Positions 1 to 8,684 of a stretch of 64,000 bases of DNA are shown piece by piece (the stretch's first letter is position 1; every line of letters starts with the position of its first letter). Source of the DNA: Sporosarcina jiandibaonis (lineage in GTDB: Bacteria; Bacillota; Bacilli; Bacillales_A; Planococcaceae). The notes beneath the pieces were generated by a model. It saw only the letters and a list, made by a program, of their open reading frames with translations. It did not search any database and was not told the origin of the DNA. Position numbers and translations under genes: made by a program. Location: contig NZ_JAAOIY010000001.1 of assembly GCF_013184495.1 (NCBI RefSeq), forward strand, positions 1,116,001 through 1,180,000. Reading direction: 5' to 3'.

Positions 1-265
1 ATACATTGTGCAATTCATATTTAAATACTTTTGCGAGAGCAATATCCTGTAAAAATTTATATTGATGCAAGTAATCTCTCATCGCGTCATTATATTCATA
101 AAGAGATGTCACCTTTTTCAAAGTAGGATTCTCTATTTGTTGATTGGACAATTTAAATTCTGATAAACACTCTCGGCAGAGAACCATTTCATCATCCAAT
201 GCCAATAAAGTTTTCCATGACGGCTTAGTTAAAAGTTCAACATCGCATAAAAGGCATTCTGTCAC
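1..265 (-). CDS. comFC: ComFC amidophosphoribosyltransferase-like competence protein, 5' part only
   Basis: Only the first 88 codons are inside the window; the rest lies beyond base 1. The translation opens with a GTG codon that overlaps the comFA stop (GTGA), giving VTECLLCDVELL and later LCRECL, so two Cys-x2-Cys pairs form the N-terminal zinc ribbon of ComFC. It continues into YEYNDAMRDYLHQYKF, typical of the family just before the PRTase-like domain. ComFC works in the cytoplasm with the ComFA ATPase in transformation. An AAAGGCGG ribosome site lies inside the comFA 3' end, nine bases before the GTG. No comFB lies between the two genes, unlike in B. subtilis. Confidence 0.88.
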   Translation of the reverse strand, partial: MTECLLCDVELLTKPSWKTLLALDDEMVLCRECLSEFKLSNQQIENPTLKKVTSLYEYNDAMRDYLHQYKFLQDIALAKVFKYELHNV

Positions 266-1635
266 AAAGAGGCACCGCCTTTATTCAAACGAAGTATTTC
301 CCGCTTGGCATCATCCATCGCGTGCGATATCCCATGATGAAATAGGACAAAATCGCCTGAGGGATAAACTGAAGACCTGCCCACTCTTCCTCCGATTTGA
401 ACGAGTGCGCCGCTAGTAAAGATGCCGTGCTCTGCTCCTACTACCGCCACCTGAACATTTGGAATTGTAATGCCGCGCTCTAAAATAGTTGTCGTTAATA
501 ATCCAGGAATCTCTTTATCACGAAGTTTTTGCACGAATTCTTTCCGATTTTCATTGGAAGCATGGACGGATTTAATACGACGATCCAAAGTTTTGAATAA
601 AGGCTCCGCTTCTTCCATCAAAATGATGTTATGGAAGAAAATCAGAAAAGGCTCTTCTTTTATCAATCGTTGTTCAGTCCATTTAATGAGTTTCATAGGA
701 AGTTTTTTCTTTTTTATTTTTGCCGAGTAATTCCATAATGATTCATAACGCGGCACCGGAAGCGAGTAACCGTGAAAACGTCGATTGATGGTTGAGACGG
801 AACCTTCTCTTCGCATTTGATAGAGTAGCTTTTTTGATGGCGTGGCGGTCACTGAATGAATGGGCGCATTTTCTTTTGCCGCCTTCTTAACAGCTCGGCG
901 AAGCGTTTCATCAGCCGTATATGGAAACGCATCCGCTTCATCCACGAATATGACATCAAATGCTTCTTGAAATCGGTATAGTTGGTGGGTAGTCGCAAGT
1001 ATTAGTTGACTTAGTTCATTTTCAACTATCGCCCCGCCATATAAAGCCGCGATTTTTGTAGTTGGAAAAGCGACTCGAAGACGCGGCTCAAGTTCAAGGA
1101 TGACATCGACTCTCGGGGCGGCAATGCACACACGTTTCCCCTTTAGAAGCATTTTATAAATTGGTTTAAATAGAATTTCGGTCTTCCCCGCTCCGCAAAC
1201 CGCATGGATCAGATGAGGACGATTTCGAATTGTGCTTTCAAATAGTTCATGAGATGCAATTTGTTGAAGCGGAGTAAGTTTTCCTTCCCATGCCAATAAA
1301 TGACTCTTCGGAAAAGCTGGTTCAGGTCCGTTCCATGCAATCAGTGTCGTGCAATAAGAAACTCTCCCCATTTTGAGACAATGTCTACAGTACACACAAG
1401 GTCCCTCGCATTTTGCGCAATCGAAAACCGTAAATCTGGATGGGGTATTGTTTTGGCATCGATTACATTGGAATATTGTTTTATATAAAAAAGATTTTTC
1501 TTTTTTTATTCCTGGAATGACTTTAATATTGCCAGTGGCGATATGTGCATCAATAATGTTTGAATTAAATGGAATGTGTTCGCGCAGCCATAAACGACCT
1601 GTCAAAAAACTTTGAACAGCAAAATCAATAACCAA
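262..1635 (-). CDS. comFA: ComFA, DEAD-box-type ATP-dependent DNA translocase for competence
   Basis: A 457-residue superfamily 2 helicase-like ATPase that helps pull transforming single-stranded DNA across the membrane. From the N-terminus it has a cysteine-rich zinc finger (pairs at about 57/60, 73/76 and 83/86), Walker A GAGKT at 148-152, the DEAD box VDEAD at 231-235, motif III TATPS at 263-267, and the C-terminal helicase signature IGGRVGRS. Length matches B. subtilis ComFA. The start shown is TTG at 1635 with only a weak ribosome site, so a start a few codons away is possible. The stop overlaps the comFC GTG, so the two are translationally coupled. No convincing paired ComK boxes were found upstream. 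Confidence 0.93.
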   Translation of the reverse strand: MVIDFAVQSFLTGRLWLREHIPFNSNIIDAHIATGNIKVIPGIKKEKSFLYKTIFQCNRCQNNTPSRFTVFDCAKCEGPCVYCRHCLKMGRVSYCTTLIAWNGPEPAFPKSHLLAWEGKLTPLQQIASHELFESTIRNRPHLIHAVCGAGKTEILFKPIYKMLLKGKRVCIAAPRVDVILELEPRLRVAFPTTKIAALYGGAIVENELSQLILATTHQLYRFQEAFDVIFVDEADAFPYTADETLRRAVKKAAKENAPIHSVTATPSKKLLYQMRREGSVSTINRRFHGYSLPVPRYESLWNYSAKIKKKKLPMKLIKWTEQRLIKEEPFLIFFHNIILMEEAEPLFKTLDRRIKSVHASNENRKEFVQKLRDKEIPGLLTTTILERGITIPNVQVAVVGAEHGIFTSGALVQIGGRVGRSSVYPSGDFVLFHHGISHAMDDAKREILRLNKGGASL

Positions 1636-1751
1636 AAAATCACTCGCTTTCTTGGCTGTGAAGGATTTTGAGATACAATCGTTATGGTAGAAGTTTGAGA
1701 AACGTGGTATGTTTTACATAAGGAAAATGACAATAAAAGGGGGATTTGCAA

Positions 1752-2528
1752 ATGGAGCTTATTCGTTACGAACAAAAGGGGAATCTTGCTTACGTCACGT
1801 TAAACCGACCGGAAGCAATGAATGCATTTAATTATGACATGTTGGTTGAATTAGGTCAAATCACTGAAGCAATCCGCATTAATCCAGACATTCGCGTCGT
1901 CATTTTCACGGGAGCTGGAGACCGTGCATTCAGCGTAGGCGCTGACTTGAAAGAACGTAAAACGTTGACTGAGTTACAAGTGAAACGAAATGTCTATAAA
2001 ATCGGCGAAGTCTTTTCATCGGTTGCCTCATTGCCGCAGCCGACAATTGCCATGATGAATGGTTATGCATTCGGCGGTGGAATGGAACTCGCGCTCGCTT
2101 GCGATTTCCGAATCGCATCTGAAGACACCATGATGGGATTAACAGAAACCAGTTTGGCCATTATTCCGGGGGCTGGCGGCACACAACGTCTTCCGAGATT
2201 AATCGGAGAAACGAAAGCGCTAGAACTTATTTTAACAGCTCGTAGACTGACAGCGGCAGAAGCTTTGGATTATGGAATGGTGACAAAAGTTTCTGAACCG
2301 GAAAACTTAGTTAATGAAACTGCAGAATTTGCAGAGTCCATGTTGTCGAACGGGCCGATTGCTTTGCAACAAGCGAAGTTCGCGATCAAGCAAGGTATGA
2401 ATGCAGACATACATACCGGTCTTGCGATTGAAAGGAAAGCCTATGAAATTACAATTCCAACCGAAGATCGGATTGAAGCATTAACTGCGTTTAGTGAAAA
2501 ACGCAAACCTTTATTTAAAGGAAAATAA
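1752..2528 (+). CDS. Enoyl-CoA hydratase/isomerase family (crotonase)
   Basis: A 258-residue crotonase that should hydrate a 2,3-enoyl-CoA in fatty-acid or branched-chain amino-acid breakdown. The two oxyanion-hole segments are FSVGADLKE (60-68) and GYAFGGGMELA (104-114). Both catalytic glutamates of classical hydratases are present: Glu112 in MELA and Glu132 in TETS, followed by IIPGAGGTQRL. The ATG at 1752 is chosen because AAAGGGGG (1736-1743) sits eight bases before it; an in-frame TTG at 1746 is too close to that site. The gene stands alone between comFA and a pair of hairpins. Substrate is not decidable; a methylglutaconyl-CoA hydratase role is an alternative. Confidence 0.9.
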   Translation: MELIRYEQKGNLAYVTLNRPEAMNAFNYDMLVELGQITEAIRINPDIRVVIFTGAGDRAFSVGADLKERKTLTELQVKRNVYKIGEVFSSVASLPQPTIAMMNGYAFGGGMELALACDFRIASEDTMMGLTETSLAIIPGAGGTQRLPRLIGETKALELILTARRLTAAEALDYGMVTKVSEPENLVNETAEFAESMLSNGPIALQQAKFAIKQGMNADIHTGLAIERKAYEITIPTEDRIEALTAFSEKRKPLFKGK

Positions 2529-2534
2529 AATTAG

Positions 2535-2592
2535 TTAAGAGGTTCGATTCCTCTTATCTAGTAAAGGGGGGTAAGCTCCCCCTTACTTATTT
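2535..2592. terminator. Two hairpins between convergent genes
   Basis: Two adjacent inverted repeats follow the enoyl-CoA hydratase. The first is TAAGAGG / CCTCTTA around a seven-base loop (2536-2556). The second is AAGGGGG / CCCCCTT (2564-2584), followed by a T-rich run. They probably terminate the hydratase transcript and the convergent DUF1761 gene. Confidence 0.6.
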
Positions 2593-3000
2593 TGTAAAAA
2601 AAGCAATAATGATTCCCATTATAGTTAACGAGACGGTATGATAGCCTGCACTTATTAAAAACAGCGTGTATTTTCTACCTTCGAAAAAAGTTGGCGACAA
2701 TTCACGTGCACTCGCAATTCCAACTCCGGCCAAGAATCCAATCAACGCACCCCCGCCGATTGTCACAGAATCTAGCATCGATATAAATAGTGATAGAACG
2801 ATTGCAGAAACGATGCCAGCAAGTGTCGTCAGCCCGTAGCCGATATTTGCGTTAGATGTTTGAAGTTCTTCCATGCTTTTCCCTAGGCTTTTCATCCATA
2901 TTTTCGCAAATAATACTGGTGAATACCATAAGGCCCCAATGACCATATTGGCGATGACAGCAAGTACGATTCCTAAAATGCTGAGTTGTGAAAAATCCAT
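2587..3000 (-). CDS. DUF1761 family small integral membrane protein
   Basis: A 137-residue protein with four hydrophobic segments (about 8-28, 50-72, 80-98 and 113-135). The N-terminal NMVIGALWYSPVLF and the later SARELSPTFFEGRKY match the DUF1761 family, whose function is unknown. ATG at 3000 is preceded by a strong run of G residues eight bases upstream. It is monocistronic and convergent with the enoyl-CoA hydratase. Membrane location is clear from composition; no biochemical role can be given. Confidence 0.8.
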   Translation of the reverse strand: MDFSQLSILGIVLAVIANMVIGALWYSPVLFAKIWMKSLGKSMEELQTSNANIGYGLTTLAGIVSAIVLSLFISMLDSVTIGGGALIGFLAGVGIASARELSPTFFEGRKYTLFLISAGYHTVSLTIMGIIIAFFTK

Positions 3001-3170
3001 TCCTCATTCCCCCCCATAGTAAATGATTTAACAGGTAAATTATAGCATAATATTTTGTTGCATTTTTATTTCGTTGATGGTTTGTAATATATACTCGAGC
3101 ACTATACCATTGGTTATACATGATAGTAGGCTTTTGAAATGTTTTATCAAAATATAAAAGGATGTTATAT

Positions 3171-4043
3171 ATGAATAGAAACGACGAATGGATTGTTAAA
3201 GAACAAACGGAGCTATTGAAGTATTTGTATGAAGTATTATCAAATCGAAGCCGGAATTCGGTGAAAGGTATTTTAAGCCGGGGACAAGTTTTGGTGAACG
3301 GTAAAGTGTCCACTCAATTTAATGACCCTTTAAATCCCGGAGATCGGGTTCAGATTCAGGAACGCGTTGCCACTAATGAAGTGAAAATGACGGGCGTTAC
3401 GATTTTGCATGAAGATAATGATTTGATTGTTATCGAAAAAGAACCAGGCTTGTTATCGATTGCATCGGCAGATGAAAGGCACTTGACTGCCTATCGCCAA
3501 CTCACGGACTATGTTCGGAGTATTAATCCGAAGAACCGCATTTTCGTTGTCCATCGGTTGGATCGCGACACTTCCGGGGTTATGGTTTTCGCGAAAAATA
3601 AAGAAGCTCAGCAAACCCTTCAAAATACGTGGCAGGAATCTGCTCGTGAACGAGCTTATATCGCGCTTGTGGAAGGTGCTGTGAAAAAAGATGGAACAGT
3701 GACTTCTTGGCTAACTGAAAATAAAACATTTATGGTTTACTCTAGTCCAAGACCGAATGATGGAAAAAAGGCAATCACCCACTACAAAGTGCTCCAATCC
3801 AACCGAAATTTTTCGTTGCTGCAAGTGAATTTGGATACTGGCCGAAAAAATCAAATTCGTGTTCATATGCAAGACATCGGTCATCCTGTTGTCGGCGATA
3901 AAAAATACGGTTCGCGCAATAATTCAATCGGCCGACTTGGACTTCATGCAAATGCAATTGAAATAAAACATCCATCAACCGGTGAATCAATGCGCTTTGA
4001 ATCCAAAACGCCTGCATCCTTTACACGGCCGTTTAATAAGTAA
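3171..4043 (+). CDS. RluA-family 23S/tRNA pseudouridine synthase
   Basis: A 290-residue pseudouridine synthase. An S4-like RNA-binding part lies near residues 10-70 (KGILSRGQVLVNGK), followed by the PseudoU_synth_2 domain with the catalytic-aspartate motif HRLDRDTSGV. The C-terminal part GRKNQIRVHMQDIGHPVVGDKKYG is also typical of RluA/RluD enzymes. It would isomerise uridines in structured RNA; the target site cannot be told, but B. subtilis YhcT is the likely counterpart. ATG 3171 is preferred over ATG 3162 because the AAAAGG ribosome site ends just before 3162. A short inverted repeat followed by a T run (about 4058-4106) may end its transcript. Confidence 0.9.
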   Translation: MNRNDEWIVKEQTELLKYLYEVLSNRSRNSVKGILSRGQVLVNGKVSTQFNDPLNPGDRVQIQERVATNEVKMTGVTILHEDNDLIVIEKEPGLLSIASADERHLTAYRQLTDYVRSINPKNRIFVVHRLDRDTSGVMVFAKNKEAQQTLQNTWQESARERAYIALVEGAVKKDGTVTSWLTENKTFMVYSSPRPNDGKKAITHYKVLQSNRNFSLLQVNLDTGRKNQIRVHMQDIGHPVVGDKKYGSRNNSIGRLGLHANAIEIKHPSTGESMRFESKTPASFTRPFNK

Positions 4044-4172
4044 AAGATTGATTGCTACTACAGGAACTTTTTAGGACTCCATTTTTAAATATGGGGTTCT
4101 TTTTTTGATTCTACTCTACCGTTATTCGGAATTTCATCTCAATTATCATTGTCTGGCATGCTGCTTCCCCCT

Positions 4173-5205
4173 TTAAATTTTTCTATACTTACGAAGTGAA
4201 ACGACGTTGATGCTGATAAATAGTAGAGAAAAACCGACTAGAAATGCCAAGTTCAAATAGATGGCATCCCAACCATACCCCCTAACCATCACATTCCGCA
4301 ACGCTTCGGCGGCATAATAAAGCGGCGTGATATAACCAATCCAACTTAACCAATCAGATATCGTTTCTAAATTAAATAATCCCGAAAAGAACACTTGCGG
4401 AATCACGATAATGGGGATGAATTGCATCATTTGGAGCTCATTATTCGCAAAAGATGATAGTAAAATACCGAGTGTCAGTGCTGTTAAAGCTAGGAGTAAT
4501 GTAATGAGGAGCACATACCCAAATGCCCCTTCCATGACCATACCGAGAACATATATTGCATAAGCAACAATAATAGTCGATTGAATCATTGTAAACAATC
4601 CAAATCCCAACACGTACCCGAGCACAATTTCAGAGCGGCGAAGCGGGCTAGCGAGCAATCTTTCTAACGTGCCCGTTGTACGTTCCCGTAAGAACGATAC
4701 TCCTGCAATTAAAAACACGAAGAAAAAGACGAAAAATCCGACAAGAACCGGCCCGAAATAATCGAAACATGCCCATTTCACTCGAACCGTGAAGGTATTC
4801 AATTGACATCAATTGCTCATTATCATTTTTCGAAACAGATGGCAGTGCATTTTGTAACCATTTCATTGTCGCGCCGGAAACGCTTGGATCGCTTCCTTCA
4901 AGAACGACTGCAGGGTTATTCCCCTCGAACACTAAATAGCCGTCTATCTTTCTTGCAGCTAAATCTTCTTTCGCTGTTTTTTCATTATCGTAAGTCGTTA
5001 TTTTTGCATCGTCCCCTACATCCATCTGCTGGACAATTATTTCAGGAACTTTCACAAATCCGATTTCGGGCGTATACTCTTCATTCCCGAACACGAAGTG
5101 AAGCATAGTCAAGACGAAAATCGGTGCAACGATGAGCAACCCCATTGTCCGTTTATCGCGAACAATTTGCCGCAATATCCTTTTTGTTAATGCGATAACC
5201 CGCAT
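4173..5205 (-). pseudogene. ABC-2 type transporter permease with a +1 frameshift
   Basis: Read in two frames this encodes a complete ABC-2 exporter permease of about 340 residues: a first membrane helix (TMGLLIVAPIFVLTML), an extracytoplasmic region, then five more helices with LRERTTGTLERLLASPLRR and a C-terminal YAAEALRNVMVRGYGW. Frame one ends the match at SSEMGMF and frame two resumes at DYFGPVLVGF, with the switch in a TTT run at about 4764-4768. Removing one base restores a continuous protein. The start is ATG 5205, with GGAGGTG eight bases upstream inside the end of the ATPase gene. Either the exporter is inactivated in this strain or one base is a sequencing error. Confidence 0.82.
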
Positions 5206-5206
5206 T

Positions 5207-5932
5207 TTATGCACCTCCATAAACGAGAAAAGCTTCTTCAATCGTTTTCGAATTTGTTTGTTCTTTTAATTCTCTTGTTGTGCCGATTGCGATTAGACGG
5301 CCATCACGAATCATGCCGAGTCGGTCGCATTTTTCTGCTTCGTCCATAACATGAGTAGTGACAATTATTGTAATTCCACTTTGTTTTAATAAATCAAAAG
5401 CTTCCCAAATGCTTTGTCTTAACACGGGGTCGATTCCGACAGTTGGTTCATCAAGTATTAAAATCTTCGGTTCATGAAGCATCGCTATGGCCAATGACAG
5501 TCTTCTTTTCATTCCGCCAGAATAATTGGAAACCAATTTCGTTAGATCATCTGATAATTGTACGAGGTCCATCACTTCTGTTATTCTGCGCGTCTGGTCC
5601 TTCCCTTTTAATCCATATAATTCCGAGAAGAATTGCAAGTTCTCTTTTGCGGTAAGGTCTTCATACAATGCATCAGACTGCGCCATGTAACCGATGCTGT
5701 TAATTAATTTCAAGGTAGGCATTTTCTTTTGAAATAAATACACTTCTCCAGATGTCGGTAGGTCCAAGCCGGTCAATTGTTTTACGAGTGTCGTTTTTCC
5801 AGCCCCCGATGGACCGAGAAGTCCAAAGATTTCTCCTTCGAAAATTTTCAAGTTTATGTCTTCGAGTACTTGCTGCTTCCCAAAACTTTTTGACACGTGA
5901 TTAATTGAAATGCATTCTTCTATTTTCTGCAT
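5207..5932 (-). CDS. ABC-2 type transporter ATP-binding protein
   Basis: A 241-residue ABC ATPase of the drug/antibiotic exporter type. Walker A is GPSGAGKT (40-47), the signature is YSGGMKRRLS (137-146), Walker B is ILILDE (157-162), and the switch histidine is in VTTHVMDEA. It would energise the permease encoded immediately downstream, whose ATG begins one base after this stop. The start at 5932 is supported by AAGGAGAGG eight bases upstream. It is intact while its partner permease is frameshifted. The substrate is unknown; such pairs commonly export lipophilic drugs, lipids or peptides. Confidence 0.9.
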   Translation of the reverse strand: MQKIEECISINHVSKSFGKQQVLEDINLKIFEGEIFGLLGPSGAGKTTLVKQLTGLDLPTSGEVYLFQKKMPTLKLINSIGYMAQSDALYEDLTAKENLQFFSELYGLKGKDQTRRITEVMDLVQLSDDLTKLVSNYSGGMKRRLSLAIAMLHEPKILILDEPTVGIDPVLRQSIWEAFDLLKQSGITIIVTTHVMDEAEKCDRLGMIRDGRLIAIGTTRELKEQTNSKTIEEAFLVYGGA

Positions 5933-6124
5933 TCAATACACCTCTCCTTCTTAGTGAGCTGTCACTATTAATCCAACAAATTTTCAATCATTTCCAAAGT
6001 ATGCAATCACTCAATTATTTATAGTTTATTTTCAAATATGGTTATTAGTACAAGTCCTATGAATTAAACCACAGATAGTAAGTACGTTCGGACAAATAAT
6101 AACACCAAGAAAGAGGTGAAATAA

Positions 6125-6494
6125 ATGAATCAAAGACAAGTATTTTCAAATATGCAAACTGCAATGAGTATTGGAGATACCAATGATAATGCCTTAGGTG
6201 GCTAGTCATCGTATCTGCCCTTTTGACGGAATTAGCGCTATTAGGAATTCTAGATGCTGAAGAGGACAAAATTAGATTTGCACTTGATATTGCAGATGTA
6301 ACTGCCGAGGAATTGTCTGATGTAGATAACTCTGTAGCTAACGTACTAGAGCAAATCTGGTGTTCGAAAAACAAATCGCTAAAAAAATCGAGCTAGGTAT
6401 CGACCTCAGAAATGGCGGAGGGCCGGCGTAAACTGAACAGACGTGTTCAACTACTGATTCTGGCATCTTTGTATATGACGAGGGTGGACAAGCA
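6125..6494 (+). pseudogene. Decayed small gene, unrecognised family
   Basis: A good ribosome site (AGAGGTG) precedes ATG 6125, but that frame stops after 26 codons at 6203-6205. Coding-like sequence then continues in the next frame (SALLTELALLGILDAEED to SVANVLEQI) and again in the third frame (VFEKQIAKKIELGIDLRNGGG), with a further TAA at 6429 before TTDSGIFVYDEGGQ. Two single-base deletions plus one stop would explain this. The pieces together would give about 120 residues, acidic and helical in the middle. A strong terminator follows at 6495, so it was once a monocistronic gene. I do not recognise the family. Sequencing error is possible, but the extra stop favours real decay. Confidence 0.6.
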
Positions 6495-6525
6495 AGGAGA
6501 GGGTTAATCCCTCTCCTATTTTTGT
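6495..6525 (+). terminator. Rho-independent terminator
   Basis: A stem GGAGAGGG (6496-6503) / CCCTCTCC (6509-6516) with a five-base loop is followed by TATTTTTG. It closes the decayed small gene and faces the convergent S9 peptidase. Confidence 0.85.
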
Positions 6526-6530
6526 GGTTC

Positions 6531-8507
6531 TTATATAAATTTTGCAAACCAATCCGTAATCTCTTCTAATCTTGCTATGCGCAAGTTCGGGGTTCCAGTA
6601 CGCGATAAGTTATGGTCTGCGTCCGGGAAACGCACAAACTCTGTTTCTTTCCCCATGCTTTTCAACGTAATATAAAGCTGTTGTGCTTGTTCGATCGGGC
6701 AACGGAAATCTTTTTCGCTATGCAAAATCAATAATGGCGTTTCTACATTTTTCGCGTATTTCAATGGGGAGATATCCCATAGTTTCTCCACATCATTCAT
6801 ATCCGCACCATGCTGCCAGTCGTTAAAGTAATACCCGATATCAGATACACCGTAGAAACTGATCCAGTTCGAAATTGACCGTTGTGTAACAGCCGCTTTA
6901 AATTTAGTCGTGTGGCCGACGATCCAATTCGTCATGAATCCGCCGTAGCTTCCACCTGTCACACCAAGTCGTTCCGCATCAATCCAGTGATTTTCTCCGA
7001 GGACGAATTCTAGTCCAGCCATAATGTCTTCGTAGTCCCCGCCGCCGTAATCGCCGCGCACAGCATCAACAAACTCCTGACTATAACCGTGACTTCCACG
7101 AGGGTTTACGTATAATACACCATAACCTTGAGCCGCTAAAACCTGCATTTCATGGAAAAATGAATTTGCATACATTGCAGCAGGGCCCCCATGAATTTCA
7201 ACGATCAATGGGTATTTTTGTCCTTCCTCGAAGCCCGCCGGTTTCATCAGCCAACCATGGACATCCCAATCCTTTGCTCCTTTATAAACAATCGCTTCCG
7301 GTTCTACAAGTTCAACTTCTTCCAAATATGATTTATTAACAGAAGTTAACGCCACTCGTTTCCCCGTCCCGATTGTTTGTTTATATAAATCGCCAGGATT
7401 TACCGCATTACTGACCGTCACGAGCGCAAATCCGCCGTCCATAGACACGTCATAGCCGTAAATATGTTCATTTTCAGGAGAAGCTGGATACACAGCGCCG
7501 TCAAGCGATGCGAAATAAAGTCGTACATCGCCCATTGTCGTTAATTGAAAATATAGCTGATTGTCTTTAGTCCAGACTACGGCGGGCGCGTTTGCCCCTT
7601 GTTGATGATCCGCAACCGCATAATCTCCAACCGGAGCATCGATACTTTCAGTTAAGCAAACAGTGCTTCCGTCTTCACTGTCATAGACATACAATTTGGC
7701 ATGCGTTGCGTTTTTGAAAGTATTATCAGAACCTGTATAAGCAATATAGCGATCATCATGCGAAAATACTGCACCGCCGAAATAACCATTTTCATCAACT
7801 AGCACAGTTTCTTCTTTCGATTCGACATCGACTATGTATAGTGGTTGACGGAATTCGAAGTCTTGATTTTCCTTGCGATTTACTCCCATAACAAGTTTCT
7901 TCCCATCATGTGAAATCGCTTGAAGAGCAAACTGATGATTTCCTTCCGTGAACTGTGCAACTTCGCCCGATTCTATATCTACAACACCAATCTGGCGGTA
8001 GGAATCTTGCGGGAGTAGTCCGATGCCATCCATTTGATATTTCATTTTTGTCACTCGATACGGTTTTGGCTTTTTCTTTTCATCTATTTCTTCCTTATCC
8101 GTAAACGTCTGGCCTTCTTTTACAACCGCATTGACCCAAATTTTTTTTCCGCATGGCGACCAAAGAAAACTTGTCACGCCTTTTTCAAATGCTGTCAGCT
8201 TCTTCGCTTCCCCGCCCCGAGCATGCAAGATGAAAACTTGATTCTTCTCTACACGGTTGGACAAAAAAGCAATATGCGTTCCATCGGAAGACCAAGACGG
8301 AGAAGATACTCTGTCTTGTCCGTGTGTCCACTGTGTTACCGTACTCGATTCCAAGTCTACGTGATATAAATTCGAGACATATTTATTTTCTTCTTGGTCA
8401 ATATGCGTCTGGATAAATACAGCTTCTTTACCATTCGGCGACAACTGCGGGTTTGTTACAGATGTTAATTCAAACAAATCATTTACTTTTAATTTACGCT
8501 TACCCAA
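6531..8507 (-). CDS. yuxL: S9 family serine peptidase (acylaminoacyl-peptidase type)
   Basis: A 658-residue prolyl-oligopeptidase-family enzyme. An N-terminal beta-propeller of TolB-like repeats (about 20-390) is followed by an alpha/beta-hydrolase domain. The catalytic triad is visible as Ser520 in GGSYGG, Asp600 in HSEKDF and His632 in DADHN. The enzyme should cleave short peptides or acylated amino acids in the cytoplasm; there is no signal peptide. The start is TTG 8507 with GGGGGA about seven bases upstream, and no better start exists nearby. Its closest B. subtilis counterpart by architecture is YuxL. It is monocistronic. Confidence 0.9.
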   Translation of the reverse strand: MGKRKLKVNDLFELTSVTNPQLSPNGKEAVFIQTHIDQEENKYVSNLYHVDLESSTVTQWTHGQDRVSSPSWSSDGTHIAFLSNRVEKNQVFILHARGGEAKKLTAFEKGVTSFLWSPCGKKIWVNAVVKEGQTFTDKEEIDEKKKPKPYRVTKMKYQMDGIGLLPQDSYRQIGVVDIESGEVAQFTEGNHQFALQAISHDGKKLVMGVNRKENQDFEFRQPLYIVDVESKEETVLVDENGYFGGAVFSHDDRYIAYTGSDNTFKNATHAKLYVYDSEDGSTVCLTESIDAPVGDYAVADHQQGANAPAVVWTKDNQLYFQLTTMGDVRLYFASLDGAVYPASPENEHIYGYDVSMDGGFALVTVSNAVNPGDLYKQTIGTGKRVALTSVNKSYLEEVELVEPEAIVYKGAKDWDVHGWLMKPAGFEEGQKYPLIVEIHGGPAAMYANSFFHEMQVLAAQGYGVLYVNPRGSHGYSQEFVDAVRGDYGGGDYEDIMAGLEFVLGENHWIDAERLGVTGGSYGGFMTNWIVGHTTKFKAAVTQRSISNWISFYGVSDIGYYFNDWQHGADMNDVEKLWDISPLKYAKNVETPLLILHSEKDFRCPIEQAQQLYITLKSMGKETEFVRFPDADHNLSRTGTPNLRIARLEEITDWFAKFI

Positions 8508-8647
8508 GCTTAATTCCCCCTTATTCTTTCTACACCTGCTTATTTCGACATTCGGAGCATTTTTCCTTTATTTCACCGAAAAAAAGTTTAAATAAAGAAA
8601 AGTGTATTAACTAAACTTCAAACTACATTTTGGTTATCGCTAAAAAT

Positions 8648-8682
8648 AAAGGACCTTCCTTTTTCTCTGGGAAGGTCCTGCC
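8648..8682 (-). terminator. Rho-independent terminator of the acyl-CoA ligase
   Basis: Read on the minus strand, AGGACCTTCC and GGAAGGTCCT form a ten-base-pair stem (8650-8659 / 8670-8679) followed by TTTATTTTTA, just downstream of the ligase stop. Confidence 0.85.
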
Positions 8683-8684
8683 AT

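Noticed and set aside
1636-1751. Paired ComK boxes upstream of comFA
   Set aside because: Only loose A-run/T-run matches were found; the AAAA-N5-TTTT spacing is not met.
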